This document shows positions 46,313 through 56,887 of a stretch of 64,000 nucleotides of DNA, piece after piece. The translations under genes were made by a program, and so were the position numbers. The DNA is from Physcia stellaris (taxonomy: Eukaryota; Ascomycota; Lecanoromycetes; Caliciales; Physciaceae). Location of the stretch: contig JABSSW010000045.1 in assembly GCA_018902385.1 (NCBI GenBank), forward strand, positions 124,001 through 188,000. Direction: 5' to 3'. A model generated the notes under the pieces. It was not told the DNA's origin. It saw only the letters and a list, made by a program, of their open reading frames with translations, and made no database searches. How positions within the stretch are numbered: position 1 is the first letter of the stretch; each line of letters starts with the position of its first letter.

Positions 46313-46721
46313 ATGGCAGCTGCCTTTTCCACTGCAACACGCTTCAAGCTTGTTTTCTTCGTACCCCAATCCGCCCTGGTAGCTTGCAAGTCTGCTATAT
46401 TTGCGGCCGGTGCAGGCCATTACCCTGGGCCAGGAGGCTACACTGAATGTTGCTGGACCGCCATGGGTCTTGGCCAATTCCGCCCCGGTGCAGCTGCGAA
46501 ACCTCATATTGGAAGCGTAGACGCTCTGGAAGAGGTAACAGAGGCTAGAGTGGAGACAATATGTCTTAATGAAGAGGTGGCTAGGAAGGCTGTGCAAGCG
46601 CTGAAAGCGTGAGCTCCTTGTTTCATTTTCTCCAAAATTCTTAGGCTGATTTGATCAATTTCCAAGGGCTCATCCGTACGAGGAACCCGCATATGAAGTT
46701 TACAGACTGGAGAACATATGA
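46313..46721 (+). CDS. NIF3/YbgI-type small protein
   Basis: Two exons: 46313-46608 and 46667-46721, 58-nt intron; 116 aa. Starts MAAAFSTATRFKLVFFVPQS, then ALVACKSAIFAAGAGHYPGP, GGYTECCWTAMGLGQFRPG and the closing HPYEEPAYEVYRLENI. The pattern FFVP...AGxGxYPGPGGYTECCW..GxGQF..G...HPYEEPAYEV is that of the C-terminal (CutA-like) domain of NIF3-family proteins, here standing alone as in many fungi. Bacterial relatives bind metal, but the fungal role is unknown. The start is the first ATG and gives the family length. Confidence 0.88.
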
Positions 46722-47870
46722 CCGAGAGTCAGGGAATTTGAGCGCCGCTTGGTGAACTAGAGTGGTTGCTGCTAGCTTTGCAGACTCGTCTCACCGGTAA
46801 ATTGACGTCCAGTGGTTGACTTTACGAAACCAAGAAGTTGGAGTAAAGTATCCAGGAAAGATCCTTTGGCCTGTTGATAGCTTATATTGACGTGTCTGAT
46901 GTCCGATGGTCCGAACGCTTTCAGAGCTCTGCGATTCTAAGATTCTCTTAGCAGCTTGAATCGCTTGACGCGCTCTAATACTCGTGCCTAAGTACCTACT
47001 GACAGAGATCTTAGCTCATGTCAAACAGCACAGTCAAAGGAGTCCCTCATATTACTATAGGTTCAACACAAGCCGCCAAGTACGAATACAGTATGTGTCA
47101 AGTAGTCTATTGCGCCGGAGAAATACTTTAGTGTACGAGGTGGACTCAACGTCCAATAATCCAATTAGACTTCTCATACTTTTGACTTGTCTTCAAGGTG
47201 GATCTTAGTAAGAATTGTCTATGGCTTTCGATTTACTAAAATAGCTGTTTTTCTTGGCGAGCTTGATGAGATCTGTGCCATTGTCACGTTTGGTGTAGCC
47301 TTTAAACGCAGTACCCGTTTGAGCGAAATATGCTGGAGCGCAATGACCCTTGCCCTTGCGATCGTCATTGCGCTCCAAGCGACGACAAGCATATTCCTGC
47401 ATCCAGAACTTACGAGCTTAAGCTACCGGGTCTCGCGGGCGTACTCAAGTACTTAGCGCTATGCGTGCTGCATCCAGATCTTACGAGCTTAAGCTATGCA
47501 TAGACAGACAGCAGATGAGCAAATGATAATGATTCATCACATGTTCACAACTTGAGTGGTGATGTATATCATGCTTTGATGTATTGATGAATAGTCCGGT
47601 TGAAGTGCTGAGACGAAAAGGGACGGCCAGAGCCGAGCGGCATTACGGCTATTTGGTCCGACGATGATTACTCTAGCGGAGAATGACGATGCCGCAGCGG
47701 GATTGCTAAGCTCGAGTCGACTTTGGAATAGTAGTGACGCTGCGTACCAAAATCTTCTGGCACGAATTGCATCCCTCAAACTTCAGCAGCGCTATTGTCT
47801 CCCTCCAGTATCAGTGGTTCCTGAGGCCAATCGCAAGTGACCTCTACCACCCAACCCCCACATCGCCGTG
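46722..47870. other. Intergenic region with a direct repeat
   Basis: 1.15 kb with no supported gene. It holds a 29-bp direct repeat (47397-47425 and 47468-47496) and the leader of the G6PD gene. Confidence 0.5.
47397..47496. repeat. Pair of 29-bp direct repeats
   Basis: Copies at 47397-47425 and 47468-47496 differ at one position (A or T in the middle) and are spaced by 71 bp. Each begins CTGCATCCAGA and ends GAGCTTAAGCTA. They may be footprints of a mobile element or a local duplication. Confidence 0.55.
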
Positions 47871-49841
47871 ATGGCGGACACCATGATCCAGCCCGATGAG
47901 TCCGACAACGTTGGGTGAGTTTGTTGTCCCGGACCTGACATCGCAGCTGTACCAGGAGAAATTACGCCATAAGACAATGCCTACTTGCAATCCAGAAATT
48001 GCGTATACCTGTTCGCCTCGCATCTCGTATTGCGAGACCTACGTAGTAATCAGAGTCAGGACTCGGCTAACCGAATTATTCTAGTACCATTGAGCTTAAA
48101 GACAATACCGTGATCGTGGTCCTGGGTGCATCCGGTGACCTCGCGAAGAAGAAGACAGTAAGGAAACTCATGGGAGCTAAAGTCCTTTGCACCATACTAA
48201 TTGCTTGCGCAGTTTCCAGCGTTATTCGGTCTTGTTTGTAGTAACAAGTGCATAGCCCCGTATGTCTCAACTGACGGAATGGCAGCATCGGAATCAATTC
48301 CTACCCAAAGATATCAAGATAGTTGGATATGCTCGCACAAAAATGGATCGCACAGAGTACCTCAAGCGGGTCAAGTCATACATCAAGGTGCCGACGAAAG
48401 ATATGGAAGAGCAATTAGAAGGCTTCTGTAACCTCTGTACATACGTCTCTGGACAATACGACCAAGACGACTCCTTCATTGCACTCAACAAGCACCTTGA
48501 GGAAATTGAGCAGGGCAGGAGCGAACAGAATCGAGTCTTCTATATGGCCTTACCTCCAAGCGTCTTCATAACGGTGTCGCAGCACTTGAAAAAGAACTGT
48601 TACCCCAAGAACGGTATCTCGCGCATCATTGTCGAGAAGCCTTTCGGCAAAGATCTTGGAAGCTCAAGGGAGCTGCAGCGTGCGCTGGAGCCAGACTGGA
48701 AAGAAGAAGAGATATTCCGCATCGACCATTACTTGGGGAAGGAAATGGTGAAGAACATCCTAATTCTAAGATTTGGCAACGAATTCTTTGGAGCGACTTG
48801 GAACCGGAATCACATCGACAACGTACAGATCTCGTTCAAGGAACCCTTCGGTACGGAGGGTAGAGGAGGTTACTTTGATGAATTTGGGATTATACGCGAT
48901 GTCATGCAGAATCATTTGCTGCAGGTCCTGACCCTGCTCGCAATGGAAAGACCTATCTCATTTTCCTCGGAAGACATTAGAGATGAAAAGGTTCGCGTTC
49001 TCAGGGGCATACCTGCGATAGAGCCCAAGAACGTCATTATTGGCCAATATGGCAAGTCACTGGACGGCAATAAACCTTCATACAAAGAAGACGATACCGT
49101 TCCGAAAGACTCCCGATGTCCCACATTCTGTGCCATGGTAGCACATATCAAGAACGAAAGGTGGGACGGGGTACCCTTCATATTGAAGGCTGGAAAAGGT
49201 AAGTTTTGTCTTCATGCTATCTTGAGATCCGCACTAGATTCAGAACCGTTGACCTCTACTACAGCTCTCAACGAGCAGAAGACCGAAATCCGCATTCAAT
49301 TCAAGGATGTCACCTCTGGTATATTCAAAGATATCCCACGGAATGAACTGGTCATTCGAGTCCAGCCCAATGAATCCGTCTACATCAAGATGAATTCAAA
49401 GCTGCCTGGTCTCAGCATGCAAACTGTGGTTACGGAATTAGACTTGACCTACCGACGTCGCTTCTCGGACCTCAAGATCCCTGAGGCTTACGAGTCATTG
49501 ATCCTGGATGCGCTAAAGGGTGACCACTCCAACTTTGTCCGTGACGACGAGCTAGATGCGAGCTGGAGGATCTTCACGCCACTGCTGCACTACCTGGACA
49601 ACAACAAAGAAATTGTTCCTATGGAATATCCATATGGTAAGTCACAACTTTCGTTTGATTAGTTATTTCCCTGTCCCTTAACCTGCGATACAAACATTTG
49701 TTTCTTGGGTCAATCGCTAAAGGGGAGTCCTTAGGTTCGCGAGGCCCAGCAGTCCTGGACGACTTTACATCCTCGTACGGCTACAAGTTTAGTGACCCGG
49801 CCGGCTACCAGTGGGGCAACGTTCAAGGCGGCACTGACTGA
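47871..49841 (+). CDS. zwf1: Glucose-6-phosphate 1-dehydrogenase
   Basis: Six exons: 47871-47914, 48085-48157, 48213-48233 (21 nt), 48286-49198, 49265-49636 and 49735-49841; 509 aa, the usual length. NADP loop GASGDLAKKK (29-38), the active-site signature RIDHYLGKE (191-199), IVEKPFGKDL, and the C-terminal SYGYKFSDPAGYQWGNVQGG. It makes 6-phosphogluconolactone and NADPH, the entry step of the oxidative pentose phosphate pathway, in the cytosol (gsdA in Aspergillus). Splice phases all match; the seven-codon exon FPALFGL sits between two of them. The 5' intron (170 nt) splits the coding region after MADTMIQPDESDNVG. Confidence 0.97.
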
Positions 49842-50238
49842 CTTGGGAGTAAAAAACTCCAACATCGCTCCAAGCTCTAACCTTGCTGGTCGTGGTGATG
49901 CATTGGCTTAGTATTCCATGAGCAAACAATAGATATGCGACTTGATCCCTTTACCGTCTCGTAGGTTAGATAGTGATCAGGAAAGCGAAGACATAGTCAT
50001 CAAAGCTGTATGATAAGAACGACTCTTGTTGCAGGCCTTCAATAACAGGCTTGGTTATATCTGGATCTACGATAGCTTCACTTTGCAGAAACGTGCACGC
50101 TAATTATGCTTTCTCAGCAATTGTGGGTCGCTTTATATCATGTTCTCATTCCATGCCCACAATGCAACGCCATCGCTATGATTTGAGCATCAGAGCATAT
50201 CAGGTACCCACTGTGGATGTCTCTTGAAGAGTTCCACA
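49842..50238. other. Convergent intergenic region
   Basis: 397 bp between zwf1 and csn1 ends; nothing recognised. Confidence 0.5.
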
Positions 50239-51853
50239 TCAGCCACCTCTCGTCCCACTTCGAAGGTTCTTCCCCATGAATACATCTCCTGCCAGGCCAT
50301 TTCCGAACGAGCTATCCTGATTTGTGCCGAACCATCCCCCTCCATCGTCCTGGTTCTTTCGCTTCCCTTTGTGAACTTCTAGTCCCGCATTGAGAATTTC
50401 GATCCTCAGAATCCGGAGATGTGCAGTTCGCTCATACTCCTTCGCCATTGCCAGCGCATCAGCGTGGACTTTGTTCCTAGGATTCTGCTTGCGAGCCAGC
50501 AGGACACGGTCGACAAGATCGATGCGCGCATCCAGTTGATCTTTTTCGATCATGGATGTAAGCTCGACTTCGATGGTTGCTTCATCGCTCGCAAAGGCTG
50601 CTGCCATGGCTGAGAAGGTGACGTGCGAGAAGGGGATGAAGTACTGTCGAATAGCTTTCGTGCGGATCTCGGAGTAGATGGTGTCGACATGTTTCTGAAG
50701 GTAGATATCGAGGAGGTAGTCGGGTTTGTAGCTATCTAATATGGAGAGACACGACGAGTATTTTCCGGAGATGAAGAAGGAAACAGCTCGCCGGATATGT
50801 GGTTCTAGCTCTAGGTAATTCCGAAAGGATGTATTTTCAAGAACTCTGGACTGAAGTTGTTCGCGCGACATCGAAGCTAAAGCACAAAGTCCGCCATAGA
50901 CTGCAATGTCATTCGGGGTCAAAACCTCGTTGAAGCTCTCGTCGTCCGAGTCATCCATCTTCGCAGTTGCCATGCGAGGATCTGTGTTCAGGAATTCTCG
51001 TGCAGCCTCTTTGTAGTTGCCGGAAGCAAGACTAGCCAGACCCATTGCCGCAGAGAGCTTGGCCGTGACTTTCTCCACTTCTGGCGATTTGCCTGGAGTT
51101 TGACGGATGCTGTGAACGTTGGTCTGTACTTGGATCCAATTGCGCTGTTCAATTGCAATTTTAAGAAGTCGGATTTTCATGATTATGACGTGTGATGTAG
51201 TGGTACAGGATTCACGCATCCGCGTGTACGCTTTGTGGGCATCGGAAAGTTCGCCAATCTTGTGATAGTGTTGGCCAAGATCATCATAACCCATCTGCCG
51301 ATGAGACAGCTCAGTATATCGCTATAACTCATGCATGGTAGATTTTCATACCCGAATGCTCTCTTTGATCAGATTGTTCTTGTACCCCTTCAACTCCTGC
51401 TCGAGACGGTCTGAATCAATCTTGACCTTTTTACTCGTTCTGTCGATCCATGCAATATCTGGATTCCCATCTTCATCTTCCGGGGCAATCTCCTTGAGCA
51501 CTGCCGTAGCTCTCTCGTAGCGTCCGACATCATTGCCTGCTTTCGCGTCTTTGATTGCTAATTTGAGTGCTTCTGAGTAGAGGTATGACGAGGAGGAACC
51601 GATGAGTAGGAGTCGGTTAAACTGGGTTCTGCCTGACGAATGTATGAGCCAAAGTGCAGAGAGTTTAATTGAACCAGGAATCACCTCTATAATTCGAGAT
51701 ATAGGCATCAAGGTCGAATTTGGGGGGATCTAATCAGAGAGTTAACAGCATCCAATAGAACCTGTAGTGACAAAAGTAAGATATACCTGAGACCACTATC
51801 CATCCATTTTGACGGGCTCTCTTGAAATATTCTGGCTCAGCATGACTAGCCAT
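50239..51853 (-). CDS. csn1: COP9 signalosome subunit 1
   Basis: Four exons: 51787-51853, 51685-51729, 51352-51632 and 50239-51294; 482 aa. MASHAEPEYFKRARQNGWI is followed by DPPKFDLDAYISNYRGRTQF, a Csn1/Rpn7-like entry to the helical repeats, and YDDLGQHYHKIGELSDAHKA. The C-terminal half has the PCI domain with LEPHIRRAVSFFISGKYSSC, YIPFSHVTFSAMAAAF-like and IEKDQLDARIDLVDRVLLA. Csn1 is a core subunit of the signalosome that removes Nedd8 from cullins, controlling light response and development in filamentous fungi (csnA in Aspergillus). Exon 2 is only 45 nt. The gene diverges from a Trm61-like gene over 247 bp. Confidence 0.95.
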
Positions 51854-52100
51854 TGTGATAGTAGCGAATAGTAGGCTGGTGGTAGGGGGATGTTTAGGTA
51901 CAATGTCGAAATGGAACAACTGAATTTATTGCTCGACCTGATGATGGGTGACGGAACCAATTCCGTCAATGTTGACGGCGGTGCGGTTGCCGTATTGATT
52001 TGCAACTCGTGGTTGGCTGTGTCAGACTTCAACCTAAGTATTCGAAATCCAATCAGAGAATCTGGGCATTGATATCCTGCTGAATGTTACGTCGTCAATC
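51854..52100. promoter_or_regulatory. Shared promoter of csn1 and the Trm61-like gene
   Basis: 247 bp between diverging start codons. No clear motif. Confidence 0.45.
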
Positions 52101-53628
52101 ATGCCTTCAGTCACTAACGCGCGTTTGTGTGGTACCTGGAAGACCTCGCATATCCCGCAACTACACGATTCAAGGCAAGTCAGGGGTAACACCAGGTTGT
52201 AGAAACATCAGTAAATCTAACACAATTACCTAGCGGGTGAACGAATTCTATTCAGCGACTTCGATGACAACTTTATCTTGAGTCATCCGCTCCGCTCGAA
52301 GGGTCTGACCCATTCACGATGGGGAGATATAAGTCATGTTAGTGCTATACTCACTCAAATCCCCCATCGAATAACTGGTATCATGTCGGGGGTTGACGTG
52401 TAGGTTATCATAGGATAGCATTATTGGAAGCCAAGATGGCCGACATCGCCTCCAAACAGAGACAGGCAAGGAGATCACATATTCTGTGCCAACCCTTGCA
52501 GAGTATGTGACCTTGACACCTCGGATGGTTACTCCAGTGAGTAATCGGCAAGTATGAATGTACCTTATGAGTCTAATTGCCCATCAGTAGATTTATCCGG
52601 CAGATGCAGCGTTCGTTGTAAATCACTTGGACCTGCATGGTCCTAATGACACTGACGATCCCCCGCTCGAGATACTAGGTCAGTCTCCTTAAAATACTTC
52701 ACTCCTTTCTTAGATATCTTTCAAAGCTATAAGAGATGTCAAGAAGTGGTTTGCGTAGAGGACATGTTTGGCAACTCCACGTTCACCTGACAATGGAAAT
52801 ACTGACCTAAAACCATGAGTAGAAGCTGGAACAGGGCACGGTTCTCTGACTCTTTTTCTTGCAAGAGCAATCCATGCCTTCAATACTCATCTGTTCCGGG
52901 GTCAGGCTGTGCCGGACCAAGCCTCTCCAAGCTTCGAACAGCCACAGCGTAGAGCAATTGTTCACACAGTAGATGTATCTGAAAAGTATTCTGAGTATGC
53001 AAAGGAAATCGTTCATGGGTTTCGGCAAGCGCTTTACGAAAAAGATATAACTTTCAATGTGGCCAACGTCTCAGATTGGCTGGATCAGCAAATGAGGGAA
53101 CGTCAACTCGAGAATTCCGAAGATAAAGCATTCCTACACCATGTAATTCTCGACATGCCCTCATCATATCAACACATGGCGAAAGCCTCCACCACTCTTC
53201 GCTCTAATGGCAGCCTGCTTCTTTTCTCTCCAAGCATAACCCAGATCACTGCCGCTGTTGATCTTGTTAGGACGAAGAAGCTGCCATTGTTTCTCGAGCG
53301 AGTCGTCGAATTAGGCCCTAGCTTGACCGGAGGCAAAGAGTGGGATGTTCGAGCAGTCAAGCCAAGGGCTTTGCTACTTGCAGAACAGGAGGGGAAACAG
53401 ACCAGCAAAATGGAACTTAAGGGTAGGGCACCCAGCCTCGAACATCCTGAAACGACCAGCACACAGCAATCGGTAGATATGATTAGCAGAGGTGGCGAGC
53501 AGTCTCAAGCAGCAATTGGTGGGGGGCAAGGGTTGGAAATGATTTGCAGGCCCAAGCCATTCGCGCGGCTACTTGGGGGTGGGTTTCTTGGTGTATGGAG
53601 AAAGAAGCTATCAGGTCGCGAATCCTAA
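52101..53628 (+). CDS. Trm61/Gcd14-type tRNA (adenine-N1) methyltransferase-like protein
   Basis: Five exons: 52101-52185, 52234-52337, 52414-52536, 52591-52678 and 52823-53628; 401 aa. Order: GERILFSDFDDNFILSHPLR, SKGLTHSRWGDISHDSIIG (the N-terminal barrel typical of m1A58 enzymes), TPIYPADAAFVVNHLDLHG, SAM loop EAGTGHGSLTLFLARAI (134-150), and later HHVILDMPSSYQHMAKASTT. The N-terminus lacks the MSPFL start of the cytosolic Trm61 and is basic (NARLCGTWKTSHIPQLHDSR), so it may be the mitochondrial-type paralogue. Which tRNAs are modified is unknown. The second acceptor (52413) was chosen because it restores ISHDSIIG. A C-terminal extension of ~90 residues is variable. Confidence 0.85.
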
Positions 53629-53790
53629 GTCCAATCACTGCAAATAGAATTGAGGGCCGAAAGGCAGCGAACGGAGTGGTGGTCCGAGTAGGGAACCTCA
53701 GTGTCGCCAAGTGCCCACCCTTTTGCGGCACTCAGTTTTGTTTATTGTGGGTGGCTTGGTGGTAATCTTCGATATGTGGGTTATTCGATA

Positions 53791-54834
53791 TTATAACTTG
53801 CTCTGAGTTCCTTCAATTTTGGCCGTTTGATTAGTGATTTGAGTTGTCCGAGCGAGTATCCAGTCCGCAACTTCATTTGCGAATGTTTTCTTGTCGTCGC
53901 CTGGCTCAGCGTGGACTATTCTTGGTCAGCCTAACATTCATTAGGTCATCTACGAACGCCATCCTACGCTTGTGATACCACCCATCGTAAACTCTGAAGT
54001 CTTTCTCTTTCACTTCAAGCCGCGACATGAACTTTTGTGTTGCGTCGAAGCTACAGACTTTGTCTCCACTCCCATGGCCCACCCATATCTGCAAATTGGT
54101 CCTATCCTTAATAACCACCGTACCCCTTTCCAACTCTTCAGCTCTTTGCAACATTCCAGCCAACCCTTCCAACGTCCCAGTGTCGTGGCATAAGGTGTCT
54201 GCATCATACTGTTGACAGATTTCTTGATCTCGACTCATCATGTTGGGATCCAGCTTTTGAATCATTTGCCTTTTGGGCAAAAAGCGAGCTGCCAGTCGAC
54301 CTGCGATGACAGTGAATCTTGCGGGCTGTGAATCCGGATGTATCGCAATGAAGGGGCTTTCAGCCAGATATCCGCTGATCTGTTGTTTCAACTCGTCAGG
54401 CCCTCGAGCTATCCATTGCAGCACCTGCGCACCACCCATACTATGGCCCATCAGGAACATTGGGATTGCGTCCACGTTGTTCTTGAGCTGCGTTTCAATC
54501 AAAGAAGTCATGTCCGCTAACACAGTAGTTGTGGGACCAGTCAACCCTCGTGAAGCCGGGGAGGTCACTGAACGTCCCCATCCGCGTTGATCGACTCCGA
54601 CTGTCTGAATACCGCGTGAAGCTAAGATAGGAAACAATTCATAGTATGCATTGATATGATCGGAGAAGCCATGGATGAAGATCAGGATGGCTCTCGGAGG
54701 TAGTGTGGAGGGCTACTCATTACCTTTAGCCATGAGATCCAGTGAAAAAGGGTGAGGGGAGGGCTGACCTTCCACGTTTTCGAGTATAACTTTGTCCCAT
54801 CAGGGAGTACGTGTTCCCCTTCTTCTGTATTCAT
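53791..54834 (-). CDS. Monoglyceride lipase-like alpha/beta hydrolase (Yju3 type)
   Basis: Three exons: 54769-54834, 53968-54712 and 53791-53915; 311 aa. Starts MNTEEGEHVLPDGTKLYSKT. The oxyanion turn IHGFSDH, the nucleophile elbow GHSMGG (Ser 113), the acid in WVGHGSGDKVCS and the His in YHKLHAEPGDDKKTFANEVA are all present. Splicing of the last intron (53916-53967) restores YHKLH, which the unspliced frame lacks. This is the pattern of serine hydrolases of the monoglyceride lipase family, which release fatty acid and glycerol on lipid droplets and the ER. The last ~20 residues are variable. It diverges from the LYR gene over 250 bp. Fatty-acid substrates are inferred. Confidence 0.92.
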
Positions 54835-55084
54835 CGTTACATCGTCGACTGAAATGTTCGCGTGGGCGCAGATAGACAAACAGCTGAGTAAGAACGAGGC
54901 TCAACTTTATCGATAAGATTAAGCCCAATCTGGCCCTCGGCAGGGAACCTGGAGCAGTGACGACGTCAACTTTTGTAAAACCTCCTCAACTCGGAAAACA
55001 AACAGCTAAGGTACATGAAATTCCTGCTTCACCCCTCATTTGATGCCTCACTACTTAGCATGTCATATGCCATAGCGAGCTGAT
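54835..55084. promoter_or_regulatory. Shared promoter of the lipase and LYR genes
   Basis: 250 bp between diverging start codons; no motif recognised. Confidence 0.4.
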
Positions 55085-55500
55085 ATGACGAACCCAGAGC
55101 TTCGTCGACAAGTCATCAACATTTACAAAGGTAACACCACAAGAGGTACATCTTCAAGCAAAGCTAAGAAAAAACAATCACACAGAACTGCTTAATTTGG
55201 GTCGAGAATATCCTTTGGGCTATTCCTATTTCCAAACTCGTCTGCACAAAGCGTTCGCGAGTCAAGCCGACTTGAAGGATGCTGAGAAGATAAAGCAAGG
55301 TATTGAGCGAGCTGAGTACGTGAAAAAAGGTACGGCTCTAATCTAAAGTCCTCGGTGCCTTGATACTCAAAGTTCTCCTGGACAGAGGTAGAAGCACTGT
55401 AAGTCTAATAAGACGGGCACTGTGATGTAGCTATCATGTGACACATGATAGATACTATCTGAAGCGATATCGAGCTCTCCGCCAGCGCTATAACACCTGA
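55085..55500 (+). CDS. LYR-motif family protein (LYRM5/ETF regulator-like)
   Basis: Four exons: 55085-55130, 55186-55329, 55386-55398 (only 13 nt) and 55452-55500; 83 aa. [80 protein letters not shown]. Length and spacing match small mitochondrial LYR proteins of the LYRM5 class, which act with acyl carrier protein on electron-transfer flavoprotein or iron-sulphur assembly. The signature tripeptide is IYK here in place of LYR, but the conserved Phe (Phe 31) and the YLKRYRAL end are kept. Every splice phase matches, which supports the microexon. The specific role is unproven. Confidence 0.85.
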
Positions 55501-55510
55501 CATGCAACGA

Positions 55511-56887
55511 TCAGGACTCTATCTTCCGAGCCCACCAAGCGCCTACTTCAAGACATTCACCGTTCAATAACCCATCATGCTCCAGTACGTCATTATTGAA
55601 GCCAGACCACCATCTGTCCCACTCGTCTTGCGTCTTCCCACTCTGTTCTACTAACAAGGGTTCCAGGCTTTCGACAAGCCCAAGAAATGTGATCAGAGCA
55701 GTTCGCCTTAGCGAAGTTTGCTCTGGCGTCAAAGGTCTGGATTTCCTTGTCGTTTCTGTCTCAACCAAGGGCTTCGAGCTACTTTTCCCACGACCGCCCG
55801 TTTTTGGCGCGGGGCTACTGTCCACGCATTCCTCCCGTTCCCACCGTATCTCGGAGAGTGGTATGGCAACTCTCCGGCTACCAACGCTACCGTAAATATC
55901 AGGATCGCTCGAAAACGTCAAGCCCATGAGAGCACAAGGCGTAGCGGTGCAGTCAAGTTCGTCTATTGCCTTCTTGGCCCATTCATTGTAATCCTTGACA
56001 TACTTATTTTGAGCCTTAGCAAACGGCGTACCAGGGGCTATATTGTAAGTAGCAGTAGCCTCTGCTTGTTCCACATCGTTACTAGACATCTTAAGACTCA
56101 TCGGAGGTGATGGAAGGAGAGCTCGCAGCAGAAGATCGGTCTCCCAAACTTCGATCACGCCTGATGGCTTCAAATACCGCATCAATTCCGTTAGTGGATC
56201 AAGCTCGACCCCGGCGGAGGCTGCACAGAATACTGTGTCTTTCACAAAGATATAGTCGAATTCACCTTCTTTGAATGGCCATGGTGTTTTCCGCATGTCA
56301 TGCTGGACAAACCTCCAATCCATGCCCTGCTTCTGGAAGTCTGGCGCCAAAGGTGCAATATCTAATCCCGTGAACGAGATGTTCGCATGGCCTTCTCGGC
56401 TGAAATAGTCGTGAACTATAGAGCTCCAAAGTGCCGAGCCGCAAGCTACCTCTAGGATTTTCTTTGGGGCTCGATCACGGAAAAATGGTGCACAGAAAGG
56501 TTTACCGAAAACCTGCATAAGCAGCATCGTCCGAAGACTTTGCCTGTGAAGCTCTACCAGGTCGACCGGTAACGGATATGAGACGCTCGGGTCCCGCAAG
56601 TAGCGTCTACCATACCTATAGGCGAAAGGTGTCGCCATGTAGTCCTCGCCTCCCGAGGGTCGCGTTTGCGAAGGCTTGGACTGATGGTTCACGGCAACTT
56701 CGTAGTGTACAACGGTGATCTTTCCGAACTCCGGGCCGTTACTACAAGTCTCATTGTTGAGTGTGTGCGACTTTGTCAGCGTGGGATCAACTTTGGTTTT
56801 TTGTGAGGTATGAGAGTTTGGGTTTGTGCTACGCTTCGTACGCTGATTGGGATTATCTTCCGTTTTTGCCAGGTGGCGTTGTGGCAT
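55511..56887 (-). CDS. SAM-dependent methyltransferase, conserved fungal family
   Basis: Single frame of 458 aa. Residues 1-85 are low-complexity, with no clear signal. From about 85: TPFAYRYGRRYLRDPSVSYP and LPVDLVELHRQSLRTMLLMQ, then SAM motif I ILEVACGSALWSSIVHDYF, an acidic strand FTGLDIAPLAPD, VQHDMRKTPWPFKEGEFDYI and YLKPSGVIEVWETDLLLRAL. This is a class I methyltransferase fold with a helical N-terminal lead, of a kind common in Pezizomycotina. The substrate is unknown. ATG 56887 is the first in frame; a shorter start at MATPFAYRYG (about residue 83) would still hold the whole domain. The 3' end lies only 10 bp from the LYR gene's stop on the opposite strand. Confidence 0.88.
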   Translation of the reverse strand: MPQRHLAKTEDNPNQRTKRSTNPNSHTSQKTKVDPTLTKSHTLNNETCSNGPEFGKITVVHYEVAVNHQSKPSQTRPSGGEDYMATPFAYRYGRRYLRDPSVSYPLPVDLVELHRQSLRTMLLMQVFGKPFCAPFFRDRAPKKILEVACGSALWSSIVHDYFSREGHANISFTGLDIAPLAPDFQKQGMDWRFVQHDMRKTPWPFKEGEFDYIFVKDTVFCAASAGVELDPLTELMRYLKPSGVIEVWETDLLLRALLPSPPMSLKMSSNDVEQAEATATYNIAPGTPFAKAQNKYVKDYNEWAKKAIDELDCTATPCALMGLTFSSDPDIYGSVGSRRVAIPLSEIRWEREECVDSSPAPKTGGRGKSSSKPLVETETTRKSRPLTPEQTSLRRTALITFLGLVESLEPLLVEQSGKTQDEWDRWWSGFNNDVLEHDGLLNGECLEVGAWWARKIES

